In this document: piece by piece, positions 1-13,241 of the stretch
How the letters are laid out: the number at the start of each line of letters is the position of its first letter
Numbering within the stretch: the first letter of the stretch is position 1
From: Vespa crabro
Taxonomy: Eukaryota > Arthropoda > Insecta > Hymenoptera > Vespidae
Direction: 5' to 3'
Assembly: GCF_910589235.1 (NCBI RefSeq)
Contig: NC_060971.1
Coordinates: 3,540,326 to 3,604,325, forward strand
DNA length: 64,000 nucleotides
The notes under the pieces: generated by a model
What the model was told of the DNA's origin: nothing
The model's database searches: none
The model's input: the letters and a program-made list of their open reading frames with translations, nothing else
Translations under genes and position numbers: made by a program

Positions 1-2400
1 TAAACCGAGTAGGGCGAGCTTATGCTTCTGTACATCTACATAGATACTCCGCTTGCAAGCACTCCACTTCGTAATTCTTCAGTTACGACTAGGAGCTTTG
101 CATCTCTACCACTTGGATGGGCCATGTGGGAAGATGTAGGGTTAAAGAGAGGGGTGAGAGTAGAAATAGAAGGATAGGTGTATGGAAGGCGTTCGACGAT
201 GAGAGGTAGAGGGGTAAAGGGTGGAAAGACCACTGGCATTAATCCAGAATAGGTAAGAGCCCCGAGTGCAATGGGTATCGTGTTGAGGAAGGAAGAGGAA
301 AGTGGAAGAAGAAGGGAGGATGCAGGATAGTCGAAGGACGAGCGGGGGAAACGGGAAGGAAGGAAGGAAGGATAATGCGGCCACGATAAAACTAAGCCGG
401 CTAACACCAGGGATAAAAAGACCCCGGCGGACGCTTGGCAGTGTCACCAAATTGCTCGAATATTTTGCGCCCTGGAACCGAGGGGAAAACGGATGGAGGA
501 TGGAAACGGTAGAAGGTAGAGGATGGCGAGGCAGAGAAACCGCTTGACCACAGGTCCGCAGGCCCTGATAAACTTCCGGTTTAAGGAATACATTCTCCCT
601 TTTATTCGACTTCTCTTGGTCTCTCTTTCTTTTTCTCCTCTTTCTTTTTTTTTCTTTTTTTTCTTCTTTTTCTCTTCTTTTTTTCCTTACTAAACTTGCG
701 CGTTCGACATCCCAGAGGGATTTGGGAAGGATCCACGTCGTTTCTATCGGTATTGTCGTTGGCTCAAATTAAGCCGCTATTATATGAGGATTTTGAACGT
801 CGGGATCGACCACGCGATGTTTCCTACTTCGTATTTTGTCCTTACCATAGTTTAGAAAGAAAGAGAGAAAAACAAGAGAGAGAGAGAGAGAGAGAGAGAA
901 GTTTAATCAACATATCGGTTAACAGCAACGTTTTCGTTCAATGCTTTATTCCTTTATACATACAATTTGAAACTCAAAGGCATACTATCCTGATGGAACC
1001 ATCGTTATCGTCACCGTCACAATGTCGGACGCTAAAACTCACACAACTTTTCTACTAGCAAGCTCCCTACCAACTTTTCCCGTAACTCTACGTTTTCATG
1101 AACCGTGCGCGAAGTCACGACCGGCGCGAGTTCTCATTTCTTCCGCTTGATTAAAAATTTACAATCCAACGGGTCAAACTTTCCCATCATATTTTTCGAG
1201 CCTAATATTATTTATTAATTCTTCGAACCGATGCGCCTCGAAAATCATTCGATCGTGAATATATTTATGTGAAATTAATTCGTACATTTTCGACTTTCAC
1301 AGAATGATTCCAAGATTAAATTCACATTCTGTTTTATACGAATTCAGCAACGAACGATTTATTTTCGAGAACGGAGCATACGGAGATTAGATTTTGGACA
1401 AGCCGCAATTAGGTCGTTTCATTTCTACCTCGGTCTTATATAATTTCCAAATGTCCCTATCTATTCGATTCTCTGAATCGATAATAAAACAAAAAAAAAA
1501 AAAAGAAAAGATGATAAAAATGGTTATCCATCTACTTCACTTTAGAACATTTCCCATTTTTCTTGACCTCAAAAGTATTCTTTCATGTTGAAAGTTTGTA
1601 CAAAATTCCGCCTGGAGGATCCATTCTTTCGAGAGAAAAGCTCTGCTAGGTTGATACCTACCGTGGAAAAAAGTCCTCCTCCTTTTACGTTCCACCGACC
1701 GAGCACAGGATTGGAGCTATGAAACTTAGAAAAGCAGGAAAAGCTTCTTAAATGAAAATGCGATTTTCGATATAGCGAAGTGTATCTATCTACTCGATCA
1801 TTCATTGTTTTCCATTGATGAGAATCGTCAAATCGTAAAGATAGAACCATTTCAGAGAAACGTTAAACCAGTACTGGGGCAACCTAATTAAGAGTGGGCA
1901 AAGGAGTTTAAACTAGATAGTTTGGACGTAATCGTGCGAACGAATCGCCGGTAAGGGTTCTGGTGAAAACGATTCGAAGCTAGAAAATGGAGACTTCCTT
2001 TCTTCCTCTTTCTCTTTCTCTTTCTCTCTTCCTCTCTATCTCTCACTCGCACTCTCTTGGAAAGCGATCGCTTGAAATTGCCTCGAAATCGTTTTGGAGC
2101 AGTCGTCGAGGGTACACGATATTCCGCAATTGTTCGGGATTGTCCAGCGACGACTTCTTCCTCGGTGTAGAATGCAACACTGAGGCCGACACAAATACCA
2201 ATACTGACACCGGTTAGCTGCATTGGACATCGTAGCTATCCAGCGTATCGGCCATGAGGGAGTTTCACGGGAACGGTGACGCAGGTGTGTGATTTGATTG
2301 GCGCGAGAAAGCTTTGTTGTAGCCTAAATATTTCGTCTTTAGATGTTTGTAATTAGTATGCATCGGCGTGTCGAATGAAATGAATAAACGAGAAGGAAAA

Positions 2401-2403
<3 letters not shown>

Positions 2404-2464
<61 letters not shown>

Positions 2465-2486
2465 AGAGAGAGAGGGAGAGAGAAAT
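2404..2486. repeat. (GA)n microsatellite
   Basis: Uninterrupted AG dinucleotides to about 2457, then an imperfect GA/GAAA continuation. Confidence 0.95.
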
Positions 2487-2701
2487 AGTAAAGGAAAGTA
2501 GGAAAGAGGATGAGTTTGGTACCACAGGATGTACATTCCGGACGTTATAAAGTCGTTGTCGGCGTAGGGGTTAAGGGTTAATTACACGCTACCACGTGTA
2601 ACACGCCTTGGGCTAGGTTAAACTTTGGACACCATTGATTTGTGGTGGCGGTAACCCTCCGTGCGAGAAATATGTATATATCTACGCGTATATACGGATA
2701 G

Positions 2702-2703
<2 letters not shown>

Positions 2704-2745
<42 letters not shown>

Positions 2746-2758
2746 ATATATATATATA
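2704..2758. repeat. (TA)n microsatellite
   Basis: TA dinucleotides with two small interruptions. Confidence 0.95.
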
Positions 2759-3205
2759 GATGTATATATTGATATACGCGTATAACTGTATCTTGGATGA
2801 GAAGGAGTATCTACGTGCGGCAGAAGCAGCAACAGCAACGACAGCAGTAGTGGCAGCAACACTACCAGTTTGAGAGTAGAGCAGTGATCAAGGAAATTCC
2901 TTCCTTGCTAGAGTAACCCAACGAAACTCGAAAACGGATTTGTCCTTACGACCTGCGGCTAGCAGTCTGGATGCAAACTTCGCCACACTGGTGCGCACGG
3001 AGTGCCAAACACTTGCTTGGCAAGTATCTTAGGGAAGAGAGAGCTTACTCTCCGTGCCTCGAGGCCCACAACCCCTTTCTACCTACGATGATTGCGCACG
3101 TGAGAACCTAACCTCGATCTTCCCAACGACGATCTTGCCTTTAGTACCGTTGGTAGTTGAGAGTATTATATTCAATACTTTTTGAAAAAGTATATATACT
3201 TATAT

Positions 3206-3209
<4 letters not shown>

Positions 3210-3247
<38 letters not shown>
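3210..3247. repeat. (TA)n microsatellite
   Basis: TA dinucleotides, then imperfect TATG/TATATG units to about 3302. Confidence 0.95.
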
Positions 3248-3250
<3 letters not shown>

Positions 3251-4419
3251 ATAATACATATATATATGTAATATATATATGTATTTATGTATGTATGTAT
3301 ATGTGATCAGTATCTTTCTGTTTTTCAATCTTTACTCGTTCAAATATTACTCCTGTAACCAATAAAATCAGGATACATGATCTCGCATCTCTTATTCGCG
3401 ATCATTAAGCAGGATATTGCTCTCGATCATTAACCAGGATTATTGTCGATCGTTGGATTACTAGCGACTGCACTAACCGTTAACGGATCGGCAAACTTTA
3501 TAGGTCCGACTGGTTACGGAACGATATTATAGGAAAACGATTCTTTTCTAACATTGAAAGGGTAAATCGAGTAGAGACGGTGGAAGATATCACGACGATC
3601 TCTTTCAAAGATCTTTCGACGGGGAAAGAAGATATTTCTGTAAGTCGTTCGATTTGGAGATAATCAACTTTATCGTTGGCTCTTTTGAAAAAGAAATATC
3701 GAGCTAGCGGAAGATTATTTTTCTTTTGGAAAAGGGGATGCATGTATCCTCATTCTTGCGATATGAGAAAACATAATTGCGATATGAGAAAACGTAAAAT
3801 TCTTTGAATATTTTCTGGTTGGTCTGGTTTTAAAAAGTATACGAATTATATCATATATTTTTCGAGGCGACGTTCGAGATAGTAAAATCATATTCCGCGA
3901 AATACTAGAAAATTTTATTAAAGATATTGCATGATAAATTTTAACGATAAAATCCAAAATGTGCGAGAGGTAAAAGGAGGAGGAGAAGGAGGAGAAGGAG
4001 GAGAAGGAGGAGGACGAGGAGAAGAGAGGGGGAAGGAGAGGTGAGTGGAAGGAGGAGGGATTGAAGCTTATTCTTAGAAATACAGAGAAACGCGATCGTA
4101 CACGGCGTAGGTAGTCTATGCAAATATACTCTGGCGAAAGGGGTAAAGAGGAAAAGAAAGGTGGCACGAGAGAAGAAGTAAGAGAGAAACGTTTTCTTGG
4201 AAAAATCTTACGTCATACTCGAGAAAAATCCTTTATCCGTCGCTAGCAGCAAGGCTGTGAGCGTATTTGTCCTCTCTCGGCTCGCGTTTGGCAACCTCGA
4301 GTCTGGCAAACTTCGTTTCGAGTCGTACCCCTCGTCCTCTTCTACTTATCGAACTATATGTACGTACATACATACATACATATATACCTTGTACTATATA
4401 TACGTACGTTTCTCTTTCC

Positions 4420-4562
4420 TTTTCCTCTCTCTCTTTCTCTTTTTCTCTCTCTTTCTCTTTCTATCTCATCGTTTCTCTTCTCTATCGCATACATGTGCGC
4501 ACACCTGCTTTCACGTTTTACCTCGTCTTACCTCTCTTTCACAAGTGAGAAAAAGAGAGAGA

Positions 4563-4609
<47 letters not shown>

Positions 4610-4616
4610 AGAAATA

Positions 4617-4649
<33 letters not shown>

Positions 4650-4829
4650 GGAAAACGTTGGCTGGTCTAGGATGCTGGCAACGGACTCCCTATTACCACC
4701 ACCATCGTCGCTCTCTCGAAAAGGGAATTCCAATGCATAAGTACATTCGCACGAAACGCGCTCTGTTCGCAGTTTCCTTCTGGCAATCCTCCTCTCCTGT
4801 ACCTTTTCTACTTTCTCCATCCACCCTGG

Positions 4830-4862
<33 letters not shown>

Positions 4863-4945
4863 ATTTCTCTCTCTCTCTCTGTCTCTTCCTCTGTCTCTTT
4901 CTCTTTCTCTTTCTCTCTCTCTCTCTCTCACTCTCTATCTCTATC
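4420..4945. repeat. CT / GA / CT tract cluster
   Basis: A pyrimidine tract (about 4420-4480), a GA tract (4546-4648) and a second pyrimidine tract (about 4830-4945). The GA block can pair with either CT block. Confidence 0.85.
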
Positions 4946-5308
4946 TTTTGGTACTCTCTTGGTCTCTACGCGTCCATAACCATCAGTACTTTTTCCAATT
5001 TCCGGAATAAGGAACCTCTTGGTTTCTCGGGCCTTCCTATTTTACTGAGTCTACACGTAAAATAAGAGAATAGTAGTGAAAAATAGAATAAAGGCGAGAT
5101 AGTTTTAATCAACAAAGTTAAAGTTACAAAGCGGACATACTAAAACGAATACTCGTATAACGTAGGAAACATTATTGATACTATTACTGCGTCTTAATAC
5201 AATAGATCGTAAAATTGAATCGATTTTGAACTCCCTTTTTACGATTACTAAGAATTATCCTATCGAGAAATAATACTTTAGTCGGAACAATTTCTGTTTC
5301 CTCATTCA

Positions 5309-5310
<2 letters not shown>

Positions 5311-5352
<42 letters not shown>

Positions 5353-5474
5353 AGGACATTGGAAACGCGTTTCTTTTCTCTTGAGGCTCTAACGAATGCA
5401 GATAATTGATTTTTCCATTACTTAGCGTCGCACAACGCTGAAGGCAAAGAGAACTTTCCTCTCTCTCTCTCTCC

Positions 5475-5505
<31 letters not shown>
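5311..5505. repeat. GA and CT tract pair
   Basis: GA at 5311-5348 and CT at 5461-5505 are complementary and about 110 bases apart. Confidence 0.85.
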
Positions 5506-5506
<1 letters not shown>

Positions 5507-6321
5507 TTTTACTTGCATCTCAGTATTTCTTGGAAGTTAACGAAGGAAAAACTTTCGGAGTTGGTTCTTAATCGTGAAGGAAAATCGTTAGCTCGAAAAG
5601 AGAAAACTGAGTGGGATGGTTACAAAGAGGTGATATTGGTAGTGGAGAAGAAGGAGGAGGAGGAGGATGAGAAGAGGTGGGATGGAAGGGAAGGGCAGGG
5701 AACGCGACTTGGCTTTTACGAAGGAATCGAAAAAGACAAGAGAAAGTAGGTATGCAGAGACCGACTGACGGACGTGAAAATCGAAGGCGATTTTCAAAGC
5801 TGCTTGAATAAAGGAATACAGTGAGAAGCGGATTTGTATACAATGTCCTTGGAGAGGAGAGAGAGAGAGAGAGACAGAGAGAGAAAAGGGGAAAAGAAGT
5901 TGGAACGAAAGGAAGTTGAGGAAAAAGAAGAAAGGGTGGGAGGAGATTGGGATATAGGTGGAAGGTAGAAAACAAGTGGGTGCGCGATAGTGCAATCTTC
6001 CGGTGGTGTCGCGTTTTCCGGCTGGCCGATTCCGCGCTGAGCTTGGCTTTCTCTTTCTCTCTCTGTCTCTCTCGGTTTCCCTGTCCACCGTATTCCAATT
6101 CCCTCTCATACCTTCTACTATGTCCAGCTTCTGCGTTCTCCCAGTACTATCCTTCTCTTGCTCTTTCTATTCCACCACTATTCTACTCGTTCGAAAAGCT
6201 CGGTCCAGCTGCATACAGCATAGCCTGGGAAAGCCTCGTCAGCGAGTGTGCAGCTCCCTTTAACGGCTTTCCACCGCAAACCTATAGAACCGCGACGAAT
6301 CTCTCCCCTTTCTCTACCCTT

Positions 6322-6354
<33 letters not shown>

Positions 6355-6644
6355 GTATGTATATATATGTGTGTATATATATATCTTTTTCTTCCTCATT
6401 CCATCATGTTACTACTATTCCTTCCATTTTAGAACCCTCTCCTACGTTTATTACGACATTACCGAGACATGACAGGAGGTAACCAACGATATTCGACAAT
6501 CCAGAGGAAGAAATTCACATACGAGTGAGTCGATACTATCATTCTCGATTATGAATTTCTCTCTTGGCGTTCTTCCTCATGTATTGTAAATTTAGTGATA
6601 TTTCAAGCGCGTCAGTTCGGAATTATTTGATACATTCCGAGAAA

Positions 6645-6680
<36 letters not shown>

Positions 6681-7570
6681 ATGAAACGTGAAACGTGGAA
6701 CATCGGACGCGAACGTCGAATGGTACAATGTCGTTATATTACAAATGCGCATTATCTGCATAATAATTGCTCTCCTAGCCTATAACGGCGCTGTAGCCAC
6801 GATTGAACGACAGCTGAGCGATACAAATACAATCTTTCACGAAACACGTGTTAGAGTCGTCGGCGATCAATTCTGTCAAATTATGTTAAATTGAAATCAA
6901 AGTTTGGCGTAACCGATTCAGTCTCGCCGAACGCACAATATTCCTCTGTCGTGTGTAAATGTGTGTGCGTAAAGTAGATAGAGACTGAGAAGGTGGGGAA
7001 ACAGAACGCACGAATTCATAGAGCGGAATCAATATCCATGCCGATATCGTAGTCTCGTCATATTCGAATGTAATCGCTGAGTGAATTTCGTCTCTCTCTC
7101 TCTCTCTCTCTCCCTCTCTCTCTCTCTCTCTTTCTTCGTTTCTCCCCTCACTTCATGTCTCTATCACGGACTTGATGAATTTGGATTTTACGTTACATTG
7201 AATTGATTCTAGCAACATATATGAGAAACGATATATCTCGCAGCATTGAGCAAATACGATTATGTTAGCCCGTATCGAGATCTTTCCAATAAAATTACCA
7301 GTAAACTGTGCTAATTATAGTATCCAATTCGTCACACATTCTCAGTAAGATAACCGGATAGATTTCATTTCCTTTGTAGTAAAAATAGGTCGATCAATAA
7401 ATATAATAAACATGAACGATAATAAAATTCAAGTATTCTTGTCAATTTTATTTCGAGAATATCTTTGAATTAAATAAAGAAAGATACTTTGATATCGCGT
7501 TGACATTTAAATGATAATTTTAGATCTTTCCTGGTATTTTTTTCATATGAATTTTTTTCGTAAAAATCTT

Positions 7571-7573
<3 letters not shown>

Positions 7574-7631
<58 letters not shown>
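7574..7631. repeat. (TA)n microsatellite
   Basis: Pure TA dinucleotides, 29 units. Confidence 0.95.
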
Positions 7632-7634
<3 letters not shown>

Positions 7635-7957
7635 TTACAGTTTAATCTTAAAGGGGCTATTAATCCTTTGCTACATTAGATTCAAGATTAATATAGCAAA
7701 AGCCGTGGTATTGTTGATCGTTACGTTTAAAACTAGGAAAAATCTAAGAGAAAGAAAGAAAGAGAGAGAGAGAAAATTAAAAATAGAAGCGTTATTACTG
7801 CGATACAACTCAGTGCACCATTCTATCTTCCCTCTTGAAGGTACTCGTCAACATAGTCACCACCCTTATCTCTTCCTACCTTATTCCATTTATTTAACTT
7901 CAAACTGTCACCGATCGGCCGCAAATTCCAACACACTTCGCGGGATTGCTACTGTTC

Positions 7958-8005
<48 letters not shown>

Positions 8006-8012
8006 TTCTCTC

Positions 8013-8040
8013 TCATCGGGCGCGGAATCTCGCCCGATGA
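8013..8040. repeat. Perfect 10-bp inverted repeat, 8-base loop
   Basis: TCATCGGGCG and its exact complement CGCCCGATGA flank an 8-base loop at the end of a CT tract. The stem is GC-rich, so a stable hairpin is possible in RNA or DNA. Confidence 0.7.
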
Positions 8041-8168
8041 TTTTGATTAATGACCGTCGGTATTCCCAGCCACCCATTCTCCAACGCGCAGAACGTTAAA
8101 TCACGCGCGGTGAACGCCACGAGAGAGGAGTATGGGTGAACAAAAAAGAAAGAACGAAAGAAAAAGAA

Positions 8169-8206
<38 letters not shown>

Positions 8207-8433
8207 AAAAAAGGCAGAAAAGATAGGAAAAAACGGGAAAGGCTCGAGAAATTCCGCTTGTCTTCGTGAAAGTTCTCGCGGTAGGAGAATAATGACGGCG
8301 TTGAACGTTTCCGAGCAGAGTAAGCGAGCAAAAAAAGGTCTCATTTTTAGGTGAGGAGAACTATGGAAGCGTGCCGACTAAAACCATGCGAAAGGAGCTA
8401 AGAAAAAGAAAGATAAAGAAAAAGAAAAAAAGT

Positions 8434-8466
<33 letters not shown>

Positions 8467-9070
8467 GGAGAAATAGAAAACGAGTTGGTTTTGCACGGAC
8501 GCGCGCTCGCGCAAAGGCCGAGAAGGAAAGTCCTCGAATTCGCGTTTGTACGTGATGCGTGTCCTTTTAAACGAGCGACGCGGAAAGAGCCAAGCTAGAC
8601 GAACACCTCTGGAGTACTTATTCCCTACGGTGGGAACTCCCAGGAAACATGGATATTTACGTGCCACCACGTTTCCACCCTCTTGCAAAATAATGAAATC
8701 CGTTTGATGGCATTGCCTTCTTGCTGGTTACGAAAGCGTCGAGAACGAATTTCCCGCAGAGAGAAAGAGGAAAAGAAAAAGAGAAAGAAAGAGAGTGTGA
8801 GAAAGAAAGAGAGAGAGAGAGAGAGAGAGACGGTGGATAGCGATATAAAGGAAAGTCATGAAATTCCTTTGTGAAACCGAACTGACCTGTTCGGTAGCTC
8901 TGTATGCTTAACGCAAAAAAAAAAAAAAAACGAACCACAGCTGATTATTTCTTTTGGCATTTCTTTTACCTACGTAAACATAGTTTCCCATTACCATCTG
9001 GTTTCTCTCTTCTCTCTCCGCGACTCTCTCTCTTCTATTCCTACGACTACAAAACATGTAAGAAAGTAAG

Positions 9071-9108
<38 letters not shown>

Positions 9109-9576
9109 ATGAGAAAGGGAGAGAGGGACAGAGGCAACCTAGAAGTATGTACATGGAAATATTTCGATGAATTCTCCACGTATATACCTACGAAACTTTC
9201 TTTCCGCGAGAATTTCGCGAGAGCGCAACGTGTACTTTCTCGAAACTTTGAAAAGCTACGAGTTGAGGTAGAAGAAGAGGTTGCTACATCGTGAACGGAA
9301 GAGAGAGAGAGAGAGAGAGAGAGTGAGAGAAAGAGGGATAGAGAATAAAAAGAGAAAAATATTTTTACATGACGATTCTACGATAAACGAAGGGATAATA
9401 ATACTCATGTTCATCTTTACGAGTCGACAGACTTGCTGGAAAACATTTCTATTTTCGTTCCTCTTTCAACTTTATATAATTCGAAGATCGTCAGTGATAA
9501 TAAAAGGATCCATATCGTAGCACTCTACTTGTTACAGTGTGTATGTTATAATATATGTTTACGAATAGTATTTACA

Positions 9577-9584
9577 ATATATAC

Positions 9585-9650
<66 letters not shown>

Positions 9651-9656
9651 ATATCT
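9577..9656. repeat. (TA)n microsatellite with TACA interruptions
   Basis: TA dinucleotides broken by periodic TACATA units. Confidence 0.9.
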
Positions 9657-10165
9657 TTACGTATTTACTTCTACATATATGATGCAAAATGCTACGTAAC
9701 GGTGGTCTGCCTTTACATCGATTCATACTACTTGCTTGCTAAGTAGCTGCTTACGCAATGTGGTTTGTAGAGAAAGGAGTAAGCTCTTCCCGTTTCAGAT
9801 GCACTCGCGCTATCGTTACGCCGGTGCAAGTTCGTAATTCATACGTCTGGGCTCACACTTCTACCAAGGAGCATTCCTTTTGTATACATTTGTACGTCTA
9901 AAACGTTGTCAACGATAAGTTTATAAAACAAACTTACTCGTATATCTCCTAAATTTGTGAGTTTCTCTTATCGTTCCGTTGTTTTGTATTCTGTTGTATT
10001 TTATTAAATATTTAACAGTTTATAAAACTGTAAATAAACGAGAGTAAATAATCAAATATAAAGAAGAAAAAAAAAATATAAAGAAATATTATAGAGAATA
10101 TTGAGATGTCAGATAAAAGTGTAATTGTTAAACATCTTTTCCATTTTTAATATAATTGTTATAAC

Positions 10166-10170
<5 letters not shown>

Positions 10171-10205
<35 letters not shown>
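10171..10205. repeat. (TA)n microsatellite
   Basis: TA dinucleotide run. Confidence 0.9.
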
Positions 10206-10209
<4 letters not shown>

Positions 10210-10926
10210 AATTTTAATCGCCTAACTAAAAGCGAAGGGACTAACGAATTCGTCGCAAAGCAGTTAACTCGGTGATTCGATTAATTATAATATATACGCG
10301 TGCGTTGAGAAAAATTTGATCGAATAAATGATGTCGCTTCGAGGACGGCGTATAAACGCAAATGGATAATTAATCGACTATATTAAGTAAATTTGAAATA
10401 GCGTACGCTCGGACAGTTGCATTCATATTTCCCGATTCATTGAATTGCATCGATTTGGATGAAAGAAGGATATAAACGAATGAGTTTGTATCTCTCTTGT
10501 TTCAACGAATGAACATTGGAAGGTTTTATATCTCTCATTTATAACATGATTATTTGATCTTTTAGATATTTCGTTGAAATTTTCGTTGACAAAGCAGAAA
10601 ACGGAAAGTTCCTAAGATTTTCCATGGCTATTTATGGGATTAAACGTATATCCCAAGGGATACTGTAGAAGCTAGAAATTGTATTCGCGAGGTGTCTCCT
10701 TGATATCCTTACGCGCTTTAAGGGATTGCAAGAAGGGATTTTCGCGTTAGCGTCGAGCTTAGGGAATGTTTCCTAATCGTTGTTAACGAGAAAGTCCTTT
10801 CCCTGGACATTACTATTTGTGTAATCATTAATTCTTTTCGTATCATTTTGATATAATTCGAATATCCGTCATGAACTATAATATTTTCAACGTATTACAT
10901 AAAACTTATTCGGTCGTAATGGATTT

Positions 10927-10959
<33 letters not shown>

Positions 10960-11911
10960 GCAATAATTATTAAACAAATTATATATAATAATTTGAGTTT
11001 CGTTAATGTCCTTTAAAATTATACATTCATTCATATACATTTCTTAAATCTTATTTAATTTTTTCCCATTATAAAATTAATTATCATAAAATTAATGCTA
11101 TAATATAATTTTATTAATAACGAAAACAACAATCGGTTGTTTTAATGAGTTAAGAAAAAAATAAATAAGGTTAGGGGAAAAGCTAAAAATTAATATAGGT
11201 TTTATCGATAAATAAATTAATCATAATAAATAATTCAACAGTCATTGATTGATTAAATACTGATATAAAACTGATCATTAATATGAAACATTAAACAAAA
11301 GTTAAAAACTTATTAATCCCGGTGTTACTATGTAAAACATAAAGTGAGCGTTTGTAAAAAAAAAAACCTTGGTAAGTAATGATCTGTTGGAGGACAAGCG
11401 AACGAATCCTGTCTTAATAGAACGTCATTCCAAATAAATTGCAGGCATGTCGCGCTCCTCGAGGATCGTTCCTCGCTCAAAGGCCCGACAAAATACGTGA
11501 GGTGAGTTTGATTATGTTCTCGAGGCAGCAGGACGTCGCTGTCCGCTCTACCACCCACGTCACCGTCGTTGCTCTTTTCCTCCTCGCTTCCTCTTCTTTG
11601 GCCGTACGAAAACGAGCGCAGTCTATCGGTCTTATATGACCTAGATTCACGTGCTCCTTTCCCTTCCGCTCTCGTCTCGAAGAAACGAGAATCCAATCCC
11701 TCTAAAGAGCAGCCGTAGGCTCTTTCGAAACGACCTGCCTTATCTGGATTAAAAAGTCGAAGAAAAATTTACGAGGAAACGGTAGTATCGTGAAACATCA
11801 TACTCTAAAAGATCTTACGTACTCTAATTTTGTTCGTTCTTTTCGATCACGTCTTTTACCTTTCCAATTTTCCTCTCGTTGGAGGAGCATATTTACTGAT
11901 TCGTATAACCC

Positions 11912-11912
<1 letters not shown>

Positions 11913-11957
<45 letters not shown>
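11913..11957. repeat. (TA)n microsatellite
   Basis: Pure TA dinucleotide run. Confidence 0.95.
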
Positions 11958-11962
<5 letters not shown>

Positions 11963-12046
11963 TACATCTTGTCAAAGAGAATGAATAAAAATTGTAAAAA
12001 AGTTCGTCAATGAGAAAAAGGCAGAGAGAAAGAGAGAGAAAGAAAA

Positions 12047-12048
12047 AT

Positions 12049-12107
<59 letters not shown>
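12047..12107. repeat. (GATA)n followed by (GA)n
   Basis: Short GATA repeat leading into about 23 GA units. Confidence 0.9.
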
Positions 12108-12113
<6 letters not shown>

Positions 12114-12819
12114 GAAGTAAAAGTAGACGATATAGAGATAGAGAAATTGGATCGAACGGGGGAAAAAGAAACGTCAGGTAGAAAAAAGTAAAGGAATTCG
12201 AGGATCGATCGTTAACCAACGACCATAAATGCATTTAAGCGTTCGGCCGGTGTTCAAGATCCTATTTTAGTGGCGTGTCAATATAAATGTAAATGTCATT
12301 CGGTACCATGCGAGCGCATACATCGACAGTCTCTGGAGGACGATTGCTCGCGGAGAATATTGCAGATGGTCGTATAGGGGAGGGGGAGGGGGCGTCCGCC
12401 GCAATTGAATTGCCCTTCGGATTGGAACGTATAGAAATGTGTACGCTCGGTACTTTGTTTCGCGTATCGATCGGGAATACGCGAGCAAAGCCGGGAAGGC
12501 TCGGAAGCGAGGCGACGATAGTCGAGCGTAATGTTGAGCGTCGACGACCGGTCGATTCGTCGCTCGATTCATCGTCCCTCGATCCAACAACATCAACCTC
12601 TGGGTGGTACTGCGCCACTGCCGTTCGTCCGTCAACGTTTTCCGAAACGAGAGATTTCGCAGATCGCCGAATTAGCGAGCGTTACCGTTCTCGCCAGGCC
12701 TTTTATCCTTCTCCCCGTTTTTTACCTCCCTTCCGCGTCGATTCCGCCAGTGGAAAATGGAAAATCGTAGCTACCCAGGAACCTATCGCCTGACTATATC
12801 TCTATCTCTATCTCTATCG

Positions 12820-12851
<32 letters not shown>

Positions 12852-13181
12852 CTCTCATGCGTACCAAGGGAAAAGCGAGTCTAACGAAATAACCGATATC
12901 GCGATACCACCCCAACCGAAAATATCCTCCCTAGTCGATCGTTACGAGCAAGAATTACGGCCATTTTCGATGAGTTTTGAAAGAAGCTGTCAGAGACACA
13001 TGCTTTCACGACGAAATTCTAGAGCTAGTCTTTCATTATACTCGTTCTCGCAGATCTAAAAATATATGTCTATGCATGTCTCTCTATTTCATTGCTTTAT
13101 CAACTATTTGTATTTACGGTCATTATAAATAAAAGTTTTAATCACATGGCTATTCGAATCTTCCCTCTACGTTTGATACTA

Positions 13182-13183
<2 letters not shown>

Positions 13184-13240
<57 letters not shown>
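13184..13240. repeat. (TTA)n microsatellite
   Basis: About 19 uninterrupted TTA units. A similar array is at 10929-10959, and the complement (TAA)n at 63250-63290. Confidence 0.95.

Positions 13241-13241
<1 letters not shown>

Larger units (their letters stand above)
1..11400. other. Noncoding, microsatellite-rich; no gene seen
   Basis: Either upstream of the DIP gene or part of its first intron. It holds dense (GA)n and (CT)n tracts (about 867-900, 2404-2486, 4420-4648, 4830-4945, 5311-5348, 5461-5505, 7090-7135, 8176-8210, 9079-9106) and (TA)n blocks. The open frames here are mostly translations of these tracts. The least repetitive parts are 2880-3180 and 10210-11300; neither shows a recognisable coding pattern. 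Confidence 0.7.

Noticed and set aside
4197..5065. Long Arg/Glu and Leu/Ser-rich frames up to 235 codons
   Set aside because: They are translations of GA and CT dinucleotide tracts, not genes.
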